Shown: positions 7,950 through 16,071 of the stretch, one piece after another
Layout of the letters: every line of letters starts with the position of its first letter
Position numbering within the stretch: position 1 is the stretch's first letter
Assembly (NCBI GenBank): GCA_964498125.1
Contig: CAZCGE010000084.1
Span: forward strand, 1 to 35,470
Length of the DNA: 35,470 nucleotides
Reading direction: 5' to 3'
Source: CAMDBL01 sp964498125
Lineage (GTDB): Bacteria; Pseudomonadota; Alphaproteobacteria; Rhizobiales; Hyphomicrobiaceae
Translations under genes and position numbers: made by a program
Notes under the pieces: generated by a model
What the model saw: the letters and a program-made list of their open reading frames with translations, nothing else
Databases searched by the model: none
Told to the model about the DNA's origin: nothing

Positions 7950-9071
7950 ATGACATCCGCGACCCGTCATATCCATCGTTGGCTCTGCGGCCTGGCTGCC
8001 GTGCCGCTCGTCCTGACAGAGCCCGCGGTGGCGCAACCACTCAATGCCACCGAGAAGCGGCTGATGGCGGCGGCCAAGGCGGAAGGCGAGGTGACAGTCC
8101 TCAACCCGGTGATCATCGACGAGACGGCGCTGGCGCTGTCGAAGGCCTTCATCAAACGCTACGACCTCGGCCCCAACTTCAAGTTCAATAACGTGCGCAA
8201 GGGCACGGGACAGGTCGCCGCGCAGATGCGCCAGGAGATCCTGGCCAACAAGATCACCTCGGACGTGTTCATCCTGGTGCTGCCGTTCTTCTTCGAGGAG
8301 TTGAACAAGCGTGGCGCCTTCCTCGCCCTCGACAGCGAGAACTGGAAGCAGCACGAGGAGGTCACCAAGGCGGCCGGTCAGTACGCGAGCTATCCCCATA
8401 TCGTCGTGCCGTTCGCTTACACATTCCAGCCGGTCTGGAACGCCTCCTGCCCCGGCATGGCCGACATCAAGATCAACTCCTACGACGACCTGCTCAACCC
8501 CGCGCTGAAGGGCAAGATCGTCGTCTCAGATCTGAGCAAGTCCGTCAGCTACTCCAACACGGTCGCCGCCATGCACGAGGCCGGCGCTGTCGATTTCGCC
8601 AAGATCTGGAAGGGTCTGAAGGCCATGGACCCGGTGATCGAGTTCCGCACCGAGGCCAAGATGCAGATGGTGATCTCCTGCGAGCGCCCGCTCGACATGT
8701 TCAACACCTCGGGTCGCGTCGCCCAGAACATCGATAAGAAGGCCGAACTCGCCAAGGCGCTGAAGATCAGCTCGTACAAGGAAGGCCAGGTGATGCTCGG
8801 CAACCAGGCCGCCGTGCTGAAGGCCGCCCCGCATCCCGCCGCCGGCCAGCTCTTCATGGAGTTCCTGCTCAGCAAGGAAGGCACCGACCTGATGGTCGAG
8901 CACGAGGGCCTCTACAGCTTCATGAAGGGCTACAAGTCGCCACCCAAGATCGCGCCACTTCTCCTGGACCTGGAGAAGACCAAGCTGGTGGGCATGAAGC
9001 AATGGACTGGCCCGGAGGCGCAGAGCGACTTCAAGTCCGTGCGCGAGGACTGGAGCAAGGTGTTCCAGTAG
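7950..9071 (+). CDS. Periplasmic extracellular solute-binding protein (ABC importer type)
   Basis: Likely binds a small ligand in the periplasm for delivery to an ABC permease. The 373-residue protein starts at an ATG with AGAGG eight bases upstream. Its signal peptide reads MTSATRHIHRWLCGLAAVPL, with cleavage likely after AVA at about 28. The mature part resembles family 1/6 binding proteins of the iron or thiamine type: AAAKAEGEVTVLNPV at the first strand, DVFILVLPFFFEEL, INSYDDLLNPALKGKIVVSD, and APHPAAGQLFMEFLLSKEGT near the end. No permease or ATPase gene is next to it. An intact IS lies about 145 bp upstream and a broken IS630 copy downstream, so the rest of a transporter operon may have been lost. 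The ligand cannot be named. Confidence 0.85.
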   Translation: MTSATRHIHRWLCGLAAVPLVLTEPAVAQPLNATEKRLMAAAKAEGEVTVLNPVIIDETALALSKAFIKRYDLGPNFKFNNVRKGTGQVAAQMRQEILANKITSDVFILVLPFFFEELNKRGAFLALDSENWKQHEEVTKAAGQYASYPHIVVPFAYTFQPVWNASCPGMADIKINSYDDLLNPALKGKIVVSDLSKSVSYSNTVAAMHEAGAVDFAKIWKGLKAMDPVIEFRTEAKMQMVISCERPLDMFNTSGRVAQNIDKKAELAKALKISSYKEGQVMLGNQAAVLKAAPHPAAGQLFMEFLLSKEGTDLMVEHEGLYSFMKGYKSPPKIAPLLLDLEKTKLVGMKQWTGPEAQSDFKSVREDWSKVFQ

Positions 9072-9224
9072 GCAAGAAAATCACTCCCGCGATGGTGCAC
9101 TGCAGCGCGCGGACGTGCCGCCGTTGACACCACCATCGCTTTGAGGGACGGAATTTCATCCGATCAACAGATCGGCCTCGTGATCGCCGCAAGGGGCTGG
9201 CAGTGTTCCACGAGGTCAAAAAAG

Positions 9225-9389
9225 TCAGGCATCCAGATACCGACCGTCGAGGAGAACGGAAAGGGAAACGTCCGTAAGGCCTTCGATCACGTCGGGCATT
9301 AATCCGTGAACGACTGGAAGCCTCGGGCCACTTGCGGAAATTGAGCAGCCTTGTTCACACTCTGAGACTTGTTCCGCTAACTGATACAT
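9225..9389 (-). CDS. Possible small protein of 54 residues, unknown
   Basis: A short frame reads MYQLAEQVSECEQGCSISAS and continues with GPRLPVVHGLMPDVIEGLTD to a TGA. The composition is natural (few Arg, no runs), unlike the overlapping frames. I recognise no family and see no strong ribosome-binding site, so it may be the tail of a decayed gene. Confidence 0.2.
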   Translation of the reverse strand: MYQLAEQVSECEQGCSISASGPRLPVVHGLMPDVIEGLTDVSLSVLLDGRYLDA

Positions 9390-9433
9390 AGCGGCCGCTG
9401 CTCCGCTTCTGACGGCACGTTTCTGACGAAAAG

Positions 9434-9541
9434 TTACTCTGCCTTCGGTACGGCCGGCGCCTCGCCCTGGCGCCCGGAGGCGAGGTAGGCGCGCTGCTTG
9501 GGCAACCATACCTGCCAATCTTCGCTGTGATACCGTCGAGC
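9434..9541 (-). pseudogene. C-terminal fragment of an unknown protein beyond the IS630 remnant
   Basis: The minus-strand frame reads RRYHSEDWQVWLPKQRAYLA, then SGRQGEAPAVPKAE and a TAA at 9,434-9,436. It begins where the transposase gene ends and has the look of a natural protein tail. Together with the cut HlyD gene on the other side of the IS630 sequence, it could be the end of the next gene of the same former operon. That is inference. Confidence 0.3.
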
Positions 9542-10305
9542 CTAATGTTTGACCTGTCGTATCCTCATGATCCACGGGTATGACGTGAGCGAGGTCAGCC
9601 GTCCAGTCTGCCGGCACAGGCGTTTCCAGGCTTTCGACGCGGCGGCGACGATCGCCTTGTAGTCGTTGAGCAGCCGCATCGACAGGAAACGCTCTTTCAA
9701 ATAGAGCCAGACGCGCTCGACCGGATTGAGCTCGGGCGAGTAGGGCGGCAGCGGCACCAGCGTGATGTTCGTCGGCACACGCAGCGTCTTGCCGCTGTGC
9801 CAGCCCGCACCGTCGAGCACGAGCGCGACGTGCTCGTTTTTCCCGATCGTCTGGGCGAATGCGTCGAGAAACGCCTGCATCCCCGCGCTGTTCGCGTCTG
9901 GCAGGATCAACGCGAAAGCGTTGTCGGTGCCGGGCTCGACGGCGGCGTAGATGTAGGTGTTGATATAGCGCTGATCTTGCAGCCCCGGCGGTCGCTCGCC
10001 GCGCTTCCACCAGATGTGGCAGACGCGGCCCTTCTGGCCGATGCGCGCCTCGTCTTGGAAATAGAGGCGCAGGCGCTTATTTTTGTGCGTATGCTGAATT
10101 TTTTCCAGGATTCGCCGGGCTTTTTTTGAAGACCGCTGCTGCGGCCGGGTCTTTCATCGGATGTGTGGGTCGCGCCTTCTGCCGCGACAGGTCCAGCTTT
10201 CGTAAGAGCCGTCCCATCGACGTCGGATGCATCGACTTGCCGAACTTCTTCTTGGCAATCGCCACGAGATCGTCGCGTGTGAAAGCGCGCTGTCGAGGGT
10301 GGCAA
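9542..10305 (-). pseudogene. IS630-family transposase, N-terminally truncated and frameshifted
   Basis: The DDE endonuclease half is clear. The upstream frame reads AFTRDDLVAIAKKKFGKSMH, then PTSMGRLLRKLDLSRQKARP, and after the shift KKARRILEKIQHTHKNKRLR. Catalytic motifs follow: LYFQDEARIGQKGR (first Asp), ALVLDGAGWH (second Asp) and PPYSPELNPVERVW (Glu). The two frames meet at a run of seven A (minus strand, near 10,120-10,127), where a one-base change restores the family sequence. The N-terminal helix-turn-helix region is absent; instead the sequence runs into a truncated HlyD gene. The shift could be programmed slippage, but the missing N-terminus argues that this copy is dead. Confidence 0.85.
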
Positions 10306-11314
10306 CGGTGATCAACACTTCAACCTGCTCGCCCAGATGGAAACGCGGCGGACACTGCACGCACTTGACATAAACGCGTCGCTCCTCGCTGACGCGATCG
10401 CCCTCGATGCCGATGCGCACCACCCGTGCGTCGAACACCTGCTGCGGCAATGATCGCAATCGAACCTCGACCCGCTGTCCTTCACTGATCGCGCCAGCTC
10501 GGGATTCATCGATGTAGGCCAGCGCCCAGATCGAATCGGGAGCAACCAGCGTGAAGATCGGGTCACCCGCCTTGATGACCGTGCCGGACTCTTTGCTCCG
10601 TTCCACGACGACCGCATCGAATGGCGCGGTCAGCGTGTGGTGCTCAAGGATGATCTTCTCGTAGTCCAAGAGCGCCCGCGCATCGGCGAGCTGCGCCTTG
10701 GCGACCTCGACCTCGCTCAGCGCCACCGATAGATCGGCCCTGGCCACATCCTCGTCGCGCTGCGCCTCCTCGGCGGTCTGCTCGGAAACGATGTTCCGCC
10801 CCACGAGCGCCTGCTTGCGGCGATTGGATTCCTGCTTTTGGGCGAGCACCGCGCGCGTCTTCTCGACGTTGGCCTGGGCCTTGCGGCCCGCTGCCTCGGC
10901 GTTCAAGACTGTCGCCTTGGCCCTTGCGACCTTGGCCTCCTGCTCGGCGGCATGCAGGCGGGCCAAGACATCGCCGCTCTTGACCAGATCACCGTGATCG
11001 GCGTTGAGCTCGACCAGTGTCGCCCCGACCTCGAACCCGACCTTCGAGATGACCCGGGCTTCGACGGTGCCGAGACCGAACACGCGCACGGGCACGTTGC
11101 TCTCAAGCGACGCGACCCGGACGGCGACCGGGCGATTGGAATAGATGGCGATCCCAATACTGCTCGCAGCCACAATGGTCATGACTGATATGGCGACTTT
11201 GCCCATCGGTTTGCGGATCGCGGCGGCAAGCCAGGACTTTACGCGCAGTGTCCCCCAGTCGGCTGGAGCGGTGGAGGGACGGGTCGTCGTGGTCCTGTCG
11301 ACTGGAGCGTCCAT
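10295..11314 (-). pseudogene. HlyD-type membrane fusion protein, 3' end cut by IS630 sequence
   Basis: Periplasmic adaptor of a multidrug or secretion pump (RND- or ABC-linked). It has a cytoplasmic N-terminus and one membrane anchor at about residues 37-58 (GKVAISVMTIVAASSIGIAI). The biotinyl/lipoyl half follows (ISKVGFEVGATLVELNADHG, DLVKSGDVLARL), then a long alpha-helical hairpin (AEQEAKVARAKATVLNAEAA to about 225). The second lipoyl half is TAPFDAVVVERSKESGTVIK, and the beta-barrel contains YIDESRAGAISEGQRVEVRL. The family sequence stops near EQVEVLITVATL (about residue 340) and passes into IS630 DNA in frame, giving a spurious tail to 10,154. No pump gene remains next to it. It may still be expressed but lacks its C-terminal membrane-proximal part. 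Confidence 0.85.
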
Positions 11315-11342
11315 GGCTACGCCTTATCTCGATTTCACGACA

Positions 11343-11359
11343 ATTGGCACAAAGCCAAT
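11343..11359. promoter_or_regulatory. Small inverted repeat upstream of the hlyD-like gene
   Basis: ATTGGC-ACAAA-GCCAAT, a perfect 6-bp inverted repeat about 29 bp upstream of the hlyD start and downstream of the Spy-like gene. It could be an operator or a short hairpin. There is nothing else to support a role. Confidence 0.25.
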
Positions 11360-11417
11360 GAGGAAAAAGATGCGCTTTGGGTTTATGGTTTGGGACTACA
11401 GGATATGTTTATCCCGT

Positions 11418-11948
11418 TCACCCCTCATCCCAGCGCCAGCGCCAGCCGTGCCAGCTCCAGCGGCGGGGCCCACCCGCATCCAGACGCGCCTTCTGTTCGT
11501 TATCCAGCAGATTGTAGAAGGCATCGAACGCCGGCCGCACGGTCTTGACGGCCTGCAGCATGGCTTCCAGACGCTTCTCCATGAGCGCCATTCGCTCCGC
11601 AGACGTTGCTGGCACATTGGTCGAGCAGGCCGCGGCGATGGTTTCCGCGGCTTTGGTGGATGCCGTCTTGAGAGTGTTCAGGGCGGCGCGTTGGGGTTCA
11701 GTCGGTCGAACTGTCGTTTCCATCCGCTCCAGGCGCCACTCCGCCATGCCGGCGGCACGTGGATTGCACATGAACCCAAGCCCGCCCTGCCTCATCATCC
11801 CGGGACCCATCATCATGTCGGGCTTCCAGCCAGATCCCTGTGCGTCGGACGCCCTCTGGCCGGGTTGCGCATTCGCCCCAGCGCAAGCCAGAAAGCCTGC
11901 CGCAACGACGGCGCCAATGACGATCGACCGGTTGCAACATTGCATCAT
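11418..11948 (-). CDS. Spy/CpxP-family periplasmic chaperone-like protein
   Basis: Probably an envelope stress protein that binds unfolded periplasmic proteins. The 176-residue product has a signal peptide (MMQCCNRSIVIGAVVAAGFL, cleavage likely after GANA at about 27), then a Met/Gly-rich stretch. The helical LTxxQ-type core shows degenerate motifs (RPTEPQRAAL at about 81-90; LLDNEQKARL near 147-156). The C-terminal tail GGPRRWSWHGWRWRWDEG has five Trp in 13 residues, which is unusual for the family. The start is well supported: AAGGAGA lies about eight bases before the first of two ATG codons. A near-consensus FNR/FixK site lies about 90 bp upstream, so it is probably induced under low oxygen with the nar operon. 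Confidence 0.78.
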   Translation of the reverse strand: MMQCCNRSIVIGAVVAAGFLACAGANAQPGQRASDAQGSGWKPDMMMGPGMMRQGGLGFMCNPRAAGMAEWRLERMETTVRPTEPQRAALNTLKTASTKAAETIAAACSTNVPATSAERMALMEKRLEAMLQAVKTVRPAFDAFYNLLDNEQKARLDAGGPRRWSWHGWRWRWDEG

Positions 11949-12032
11949 GGAACAAAATCTCCTTCGACAGCCCCATCAGCACGCCGCTGGATCGGGATGC
12001 ATGCACTATTCGGTATTCGAGAGAGACCGTCT

Positions 12033-12046
12033 GTGATCTCGGTCAA
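12033..12046 (-). promoter_or_regulatory. FNR/FixK-type site upstream of the Spy-like gene
   Basis: On the minus strand TTGACCGAGATCAC, one mismatch from the TTGAC/T-C-N2-G-ATCAA pattern. About 22 bp downstream lies GAATAG/AATAGT, a passable -10 element at the class II activation spacing. The predicted start of transcription is near 11,998, leaving a roughly 50-nt leader. Confidence 0.55.
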
Positions 12047-12143
12047 ATGTGCAGGAGCGATAGTCAGAGCGAACGACGGCATCCGAAGCGCTCCGTGCGT
12101 CACGCGTACAGAGCCCCTCACGGAGAGAGCCAACTCGTAACGA

Positions 12144-12977
12144 CTACTGCACAAGTGCCCCCGTGGCCTTCGACATTTCAATGCCGCGGACATCAGCGCT
12201 CGTGAGCAGAATGCGGACGTACTGCGCCAGTGCATGACGCTGGACCCGATCCGTCAGGTGATCGGCCACCTGACTACGGACGGCTTCGAATGGCAGCACA
12301 CCGCCCGCGATGCGGCGATCGAGCCGGATGATGTGGAAACCGTAGCGTGAGCTGACGGGTGCCGCGCTCATCTCGCCTGGCTGCAGTTGCTGCAACGCGG
12401 CCTCGAATTCGGGTGTCGCATCACCCGCTGTGATCTGACCCAGCACGCCACCACTGGCGCCTGACGGGCAATCGGAGTGCTGACGCGCTGCATCAGCGAG
12501 TTCCACTTCACCGGCCGCTATTGCAGCGAGCAGGGCGGCGGCACGCGACTGAGCCACCTCGACCTTGGCTTCATCGTCGTGTCGTGCGGCGATCAGGATG
12601 TGAGCCGCTTCGAGGATATCGGGCGAGCGGAACCGTGTGAGATTCTTCTCGTAGAAGCGGCGGCATGTGGCCTCGTCCGCCTCGGGCAGTCGCACATCAT
12701 GCTCGACGACAGCGCGGATGAGCGCCTCTTCATCGGGCTCGCGCCGGCCGGCCGCATCGCACACCGGCGCGGACTTGACCCCCAGTTCCCGTGCACGCGC
12801 CAACAGCAACTCGCGTACGACAAGCGCACGTGCCGCAAGCGTCCAGGCCGCGATGGGCGTCCTTGCGGGATGGTTTTGTGTCTCGTGCGCGATCTCGTCA
12901 TTGGAAATGATTACGCCGTTTACCGATACACTGGGCCGCGGTAGATTGGCCAGGGCGCCATGGGCGTTGCAGGTCAT
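12144..12977 (-). CDS. Parvulin-type peptidyl-prolyl isomerase of the nar operon (PpiC/NifM-like)
   Basis: Catalyses prolyl cis-trans isomerisation and probably assists maturation of nitrate reductase or its partners. A much longer open frame exists upstream, but an ATG at 12,977 lies five bases after the narI stop and gives a 277-residue protein. This is the natural start. The N-terminal half is helical (SVNGVIISNDEIAHETQNHP, ARALVVRELLLARARELG), as in NifM/SurA relatives. The parvulin domain spans about 115-220 with AAHILIA, ARQHSDCPSGASGGVLGQIT, PGEMSAAPVSSRYGFHIIRL. No signal peptide is evident, so it is likely cytoplasmic. Such a gene after narI is common in alpha- and betaproteobacterial nar operons (family knowledge). 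Confidence 0.85.
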   Translation of the reverse strand: MTCNAHGALANLPRPSVSVNGVIISNDEIAHETQNHPARTPIAAWTLAARALVVRELLLARARELGVKSAPVCDAAGRREPDEEALIRAVVEHDVRLPEADEATCRRFYEKNLTRFRSPDILEAAHILIAARHDDEAKVEVAQSRAAALLAAIAAGEVELADAARQHSDCPSGASGGVLGQITAGDATPEFEAALQQLQPGEMSAAPVSSRYGFHIIRLDRRIAGGVLPFEAVRSQVADHLTDRVQRHALAQYVRILLTSADVRGIEMSKATGALVQ

Positions 12978-12982
12978 CACGC

Positions 12983-13780
12983 TTACTCCGCTCGCTGCTT
13001 GACGCCGAGTGGCGCACCAGCGCGGGTGCGGGCGGTGGATGCTCGTACGACGGGCCTTGCAGGATCGGAGCCGGCGCGTCGTACCGAAAGCGCGCCTCCG
13101 GCACGACGAACAATCTGATAACCGCGGCGGCCGAAATACCAGACAGGTGCGCTCCAGACGTGCACGAGGCGCGTGAAGGGGAACACGAGGAAGATCGTCA
13201 TGCCCAGCGTCAGGTGCGCCTTGAAGAGCCAATGGGTGTCCACGATGTACGCGGACGCTCCGGGCTGCAACGTGAGGATGCCCTGCGCCCAGCTCATGAA
13301 CTTCACCATCTCATGTCCATCGAGATGGCCGAGGGACAGGGGGATTGTTGCCAGCCCCAGCAATAGCTGTGCGAGGAGGAGCAGCAGGATCGCGATATCG
13401 CCGAACGAGGACGTCCTACGAATACGCAGATCGAACAGCCGGCGGTGGGCCAGCAAAAGGATGCCCACCAGACAGATCAGGCCTGCGGCACCACCGATGA
13501 CGATGGCCAAGAGCTGCTTGGCGCCGTGGGAAATGCCGACGAGATCGAATACCTGGATCGGCGTCAACAGACCGACCAGGTGGCCGAAGAAGATGATCAG
13601 GATGCCGACGTGGAACAGGTTGGAGCCCCATGTCAGCTGGCGCCGCCGCAGCAGCTGCGAGGAGCCGCTGCGCCACGTGTATTGCTCGCGATCGAAGCGG
13701 ACCAGACTGCCGAGCAGGAATATTGTGAGACAGATGTAGGGATACCAACCGAAGGCGATGTGATTGAGCGTTGTCGACAT
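12983..13780 (-). CDS. narI: Respiratory nitrate reductase gamma subunit (cytochrome b)
   Basis: Membrane subunit that takes electrons from quinol and passes them through two b haems to NarH. The 265-residue protein has five hydrophobic spans. The expected haem-ligand histidines are visible: H57 (NLFHVGI), H67 (FFGHLVG), H189 (FKAHLTLG) and H207 (RLVHVWSAP). The last 35-40 residues (PARPVVRASTARTRAGAPLG) form a basic tail beyond the family core. GAGGAGG lies upstream of the ATG, and only 12 bases separate it from narJ. Co-transcribed with narKGHJ. Confidence 0.95.
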   Translation of the reverse strand: MSTTLNHIAFGWYPYICLTIFLLGSLVRFDREQYTWRSGSSQLLRRRQLTWGSNLFHVGILIIFFGHLVGLLTPIQVFDLVGISHGAKQLLAIVIGGAAGLICLVGILLLAHRRLFDLRIRRTSSFGDIAILLLLLAQLLLGLATIPLSLGHLDGHEMVKFMSWAQGILTLQPGASAYIVDTHWLFKAHLTLGMTIFLVFPFTRLVHVWSAPVWYFGRRGYQIVRRAGGALSVRRAGSDPARPVVRASTARTRAGAPLGVKQRAE

Positions 13781-13792
13781 GGCGCCGCCTCC

Positions 13793-14536
13793 TCAACTGC
13801 GGGTCGCAGGCGTGTGCGTGATGATCGGGCGTTTCGGCTCGAGCCGCGGCATATCGGGTGCCGGCCGATTGCCGGCTCGAAGCTTTGATGCCAGATCGTC
13901 CTTGCCGCAGGCCAATGCGGACGGCCCGAACCTGACTTCCTCGTCCATCCAGGCTTTGTCGAGCGCATCGAGGTCATTGGGATCATCAGCGGGCTCGGCG
14001 TCGATCGCAGCCGCGATCGATTGCGATGGTTTGAGGTCTGCCAGCGCCATGGCCGCGGAGAACACCGAAGAGTAGGGCGACTTCCGCTTCTTCAGGCGCA
14101 TGCGGATGGCCTGCAGCACATGCGCCGTCTCCCCAATCAGGTCGCTTGCCTGCTGCGCGGGGACCAGCGACAGGAACTCGAGGAACAGCGGCAGGTAGTC
14201 GGGCAGCTCGCTGGCCCTGATCTCCACACCGTGCCGCGTGTAGAGCGCCGCCAGGTCGACCATCGCCTGGCCGCGATCGCGGCTCTCGCCGTGAACATGC
14301 TCGAACAGATGCAGCGACAGCGTGCGCGTGCGATCGAACAGCAGCACGTAGCGCTCTTGCAGGTCATAGATATCGCCCGCCGCGATCTCGTCCATGATCC
14401 GCTCGAGGCGAGCGCGTTGCTTTCGCGGCAGAGCCGCTTCGCGATCCAGTGCCAGCCTGAGGTCGGGCATGGCTGCCTGCAGCTCAGTGGTCGGGTAGGT
14501 GAGCAGCGTGGACAGCACCTTGAACGTCTGTCTCAT
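13793..14536 (-). CDS. narJ: Nitrate reductase assembly chaperone
   Basis: Cytoplasmic TorD-like chaperone that holds apo-NarGH until the molybdenum cofactor is inserted. The longer frame to 14,635 is not used. The ATG at 14,536 (MRQTFKVLSTLLTYPTTELQ) overlaps the narH stop in an ATGA, indicating translational coupling. The 247-residue protein carries the family core YVLLFDRTRTLSLHLFEHVHGESRDRGQAM and ELPDYLPLFLEFLS. The C-terminal third, after about 170, is low in conservation and rich in Ala/Asp/Pro. Confidence 0.93.
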   Translation of the reverse strand: MRQTFKVLSTLLTYPTTELQAAMPDLRLALDREAALPRKQRARLERIMDEIAAGDIYDLQERYVLLFDRTRTLSLHLFEHVHGESRDRGQAMVDLAALYTRHGVEIRASELPDYLPLFLEFLSLVPAQQASDLIGETAHVLQAIRMRLKKRKSPYSSVFSAAMALADLKPSQSIAAAIDAEPADDPNDLDALDKAWMDEEVRFGPSALACGKDDLASKLRAGNRPAPDMPRLEPKRPIITHTPATRS

Positions 14537-16056
14537 GATAGGAACTCCGTAGGCGTGCGGGTCTTCTTGTTGCCGCCAAACAGTCCCGTCCCGGTACGGC
14601 CGTCCGAGCAGCCGTTGCCGAACGAGAATCCACAACTGCCACGCAGCTCGTAGGCATCCTCGCTCACCTCGCGGTGCGCGGTCGGGATCACGAAGCGATC
14701 CTCGTAGTTGGCGATCGCCATCACGTGGTACATGGCCTCAATCTGCCGACCGGTCAGGCCGACCCGGCTGGCGATGCCCTCGTCAATGACGCCGTCGATT
14801 GTCTTGGCGCGCATATAGGCGCGCATCGCAAGCATGCGCTCGAGCGCGAGGGCGACCGGCTCCTCGTTGCCGGCAGTCAGCAGGTTGGCGAGGTACTTGA
14901 GTGGGATGCGCAAACTGCGCACGTCCGGCATCGCGCCATCCGATCCCATTTTGCCGGCATCGGCGGCGGACTGGATCGGCGACAGCGGCGGCACGTACCA
15001 CACCATCGGCAGGGTGCGGTATTCGGGATGCAGCGGGAAGGCGACACGCCACTCCATCGCCATCTTCCAGACCGGTGAGGCTCGGGCTGCGATCAGCCAG
15101 TCCTCGGCGATGCCGTCGGCGCGCGCCTGGGCGATGATCTCGGGATCATTGGGATCGAGGAAGATGGAAAGCTGTGCCTCGTAGAGCGCCTGTTCGTCCT
15201 TAGCGCTGGCGGCCTCTTCGATGCGGTCGGCATCATAGAGCACGACGCCGAGATAGCGGATGCGGCCGACGCAGGTCTCAGAGCACACCGTCGGCTGGCC
15301 GGCCTCGATGCGCGGATAGCAGAAAGTGCACTTCTCCGATTTGCCGCTCTGCCAGTTGTAGTAGATTTTTTTGTATGGGCATCCCGACACACACATGCGC
15401 CAGCCGCGGCACTTGTCCTGGTCGATGAGGACGATGCCGTCCTCCTCACGCTTGTAGATGGCGCCGGAGGGGCAAGCCGCGACGCATGCCGGATTGAGGC
15501 AATGCTCGCACAGCCGCGGCAGGTACATCATGAACGTGTTCTCGAACTGGCCGTAAATCTCTTTCTGGACGCCCTCGAAATTCACGTCGGCCGAGCGTTT
15601 GGAGAACTCGCCGCCCAGGATCTCCTCCCAGTTCGGCCCCCACTCGATCTTCTCGATGCGCTCTCCGGTGATCAGCGAACGCGGTCGCGCGGTCGGGAAC
15701 GCCTCGAGCTCGGGCGCCTTTTGCAGATGTTCGTAGTCGAACGTGAAGGGCTCGTAATAGTCGTCGATCTCCGGAAGGTCGGGATTGGCAAAGATGTTGG
15801 CGAGGATGCGCCACTTGGAGCCGATGCGCGGTTCGATCTTACCGTTGCGCTTGCGCGCCCAGCCGCCTTTCCACTTTCTCTGGTTCTCCCAGTCCTTCGG
15901 ATAGCCGATGCCGGGCTTGGTCTCGACGTTGTTGAACCACGCGTATTCCATGCCCTCGCGGTTGGTCCACACGTTCTTGCAGGTGACTGAGCAAGTGTGG
16001 CAGCCGATGCACTTGTCGAGGTTCAGCACCATGCCTATCTGGGCGCGGATTTTCAT
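14533..16056 (-). CDS. narH: Respiratory nitrate reductase beta subunit (iron-sulfur)
   Basis: Electron-transfer subunit carrying three [4Fe-4S] clusters and one [3Fe-4S] cluster between NarI and NarG. The 507-residue protein has the first cluster motif at C16, C19, C22 and C26 (CIGCHTCSVTCKNVW). The other groups are CEHCLNPACVAACPSGAIYK, DKCRGWRMCVSGCPYKK and CTFCYPRIEAGQPTVCSETC. The Trp in CRGWRMC replaces a cysteine, as expected for the NarH [3Fe-4S] site. GGGAG is placed eight bases before the ATG, and the narG stop is 15 bases upstream. Confidence 0.97.
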   Translation of the reverse strand: MKIRAQIGMVLNLDKCIGCHTCSVTCKNVWTNREGMEYAWFNNVETKPGIGYPKDWENQRKWKGGWARKRNGKIEPRIGSKWRILANIFANPDLPEIDDYYEPFTFDYEHLQKAPELEAFPTARPRSLITGERIEKIEWGPNWEEILGGEFSKRSADVNFEGVQKEIYGQFENTFMMYLPRLCEHCLNPACVAACPSGAIYKREEDGIVLIDQDKCRGWRMCVSGCPYKKIYYNWQSGKSEKCTFCYPRIEAGQPTVCSETCVGRIRYLGVVLYDADRIEEAASAKDEQALYEAQLSIFLDPNDPEIIAQARADGIAEDWLIAARASPVWKMAMEWRVAFPLHPEYRTLPMVWYVPPLSPIQSAADAGKMGSDGAMPDVRSLRIPLKYLANLLTAGNEEPVALALERMLAMRAYMRAKTIDGVIDEGIASRVGLTGRQIEAMYHVMAIANYEDRFVIPTAHREVSEDAYELRGSCGFSFGNGCSDGRTGTGLFGGNKKTRTPTEFLS

Positions 16057-16071
16057 GCGAGTCTCCCTCTG

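Larger units (their letters stand above)
9072..9541. other. Intergenic stretch between the binding-protein gene and the IS630 remnant
   Basis: Holds two weak minus-strand frames (listed separately) and otherwise nothing recognisable. No clear terminator follows the solute-binding protein gene. Confidence 0.4.

Noticed and set aside
2564..10305. Inversion hypothesis: the IS630 N-terminal scrap at 2,564 and the C-terminal part at 9,542-10,305 as halves of one element split by an inversion
   Set aside because: Orientation would permit it, but the scrap looks like a different IS630 subtype from the C-terminal part, and the middle of the protein is missing.
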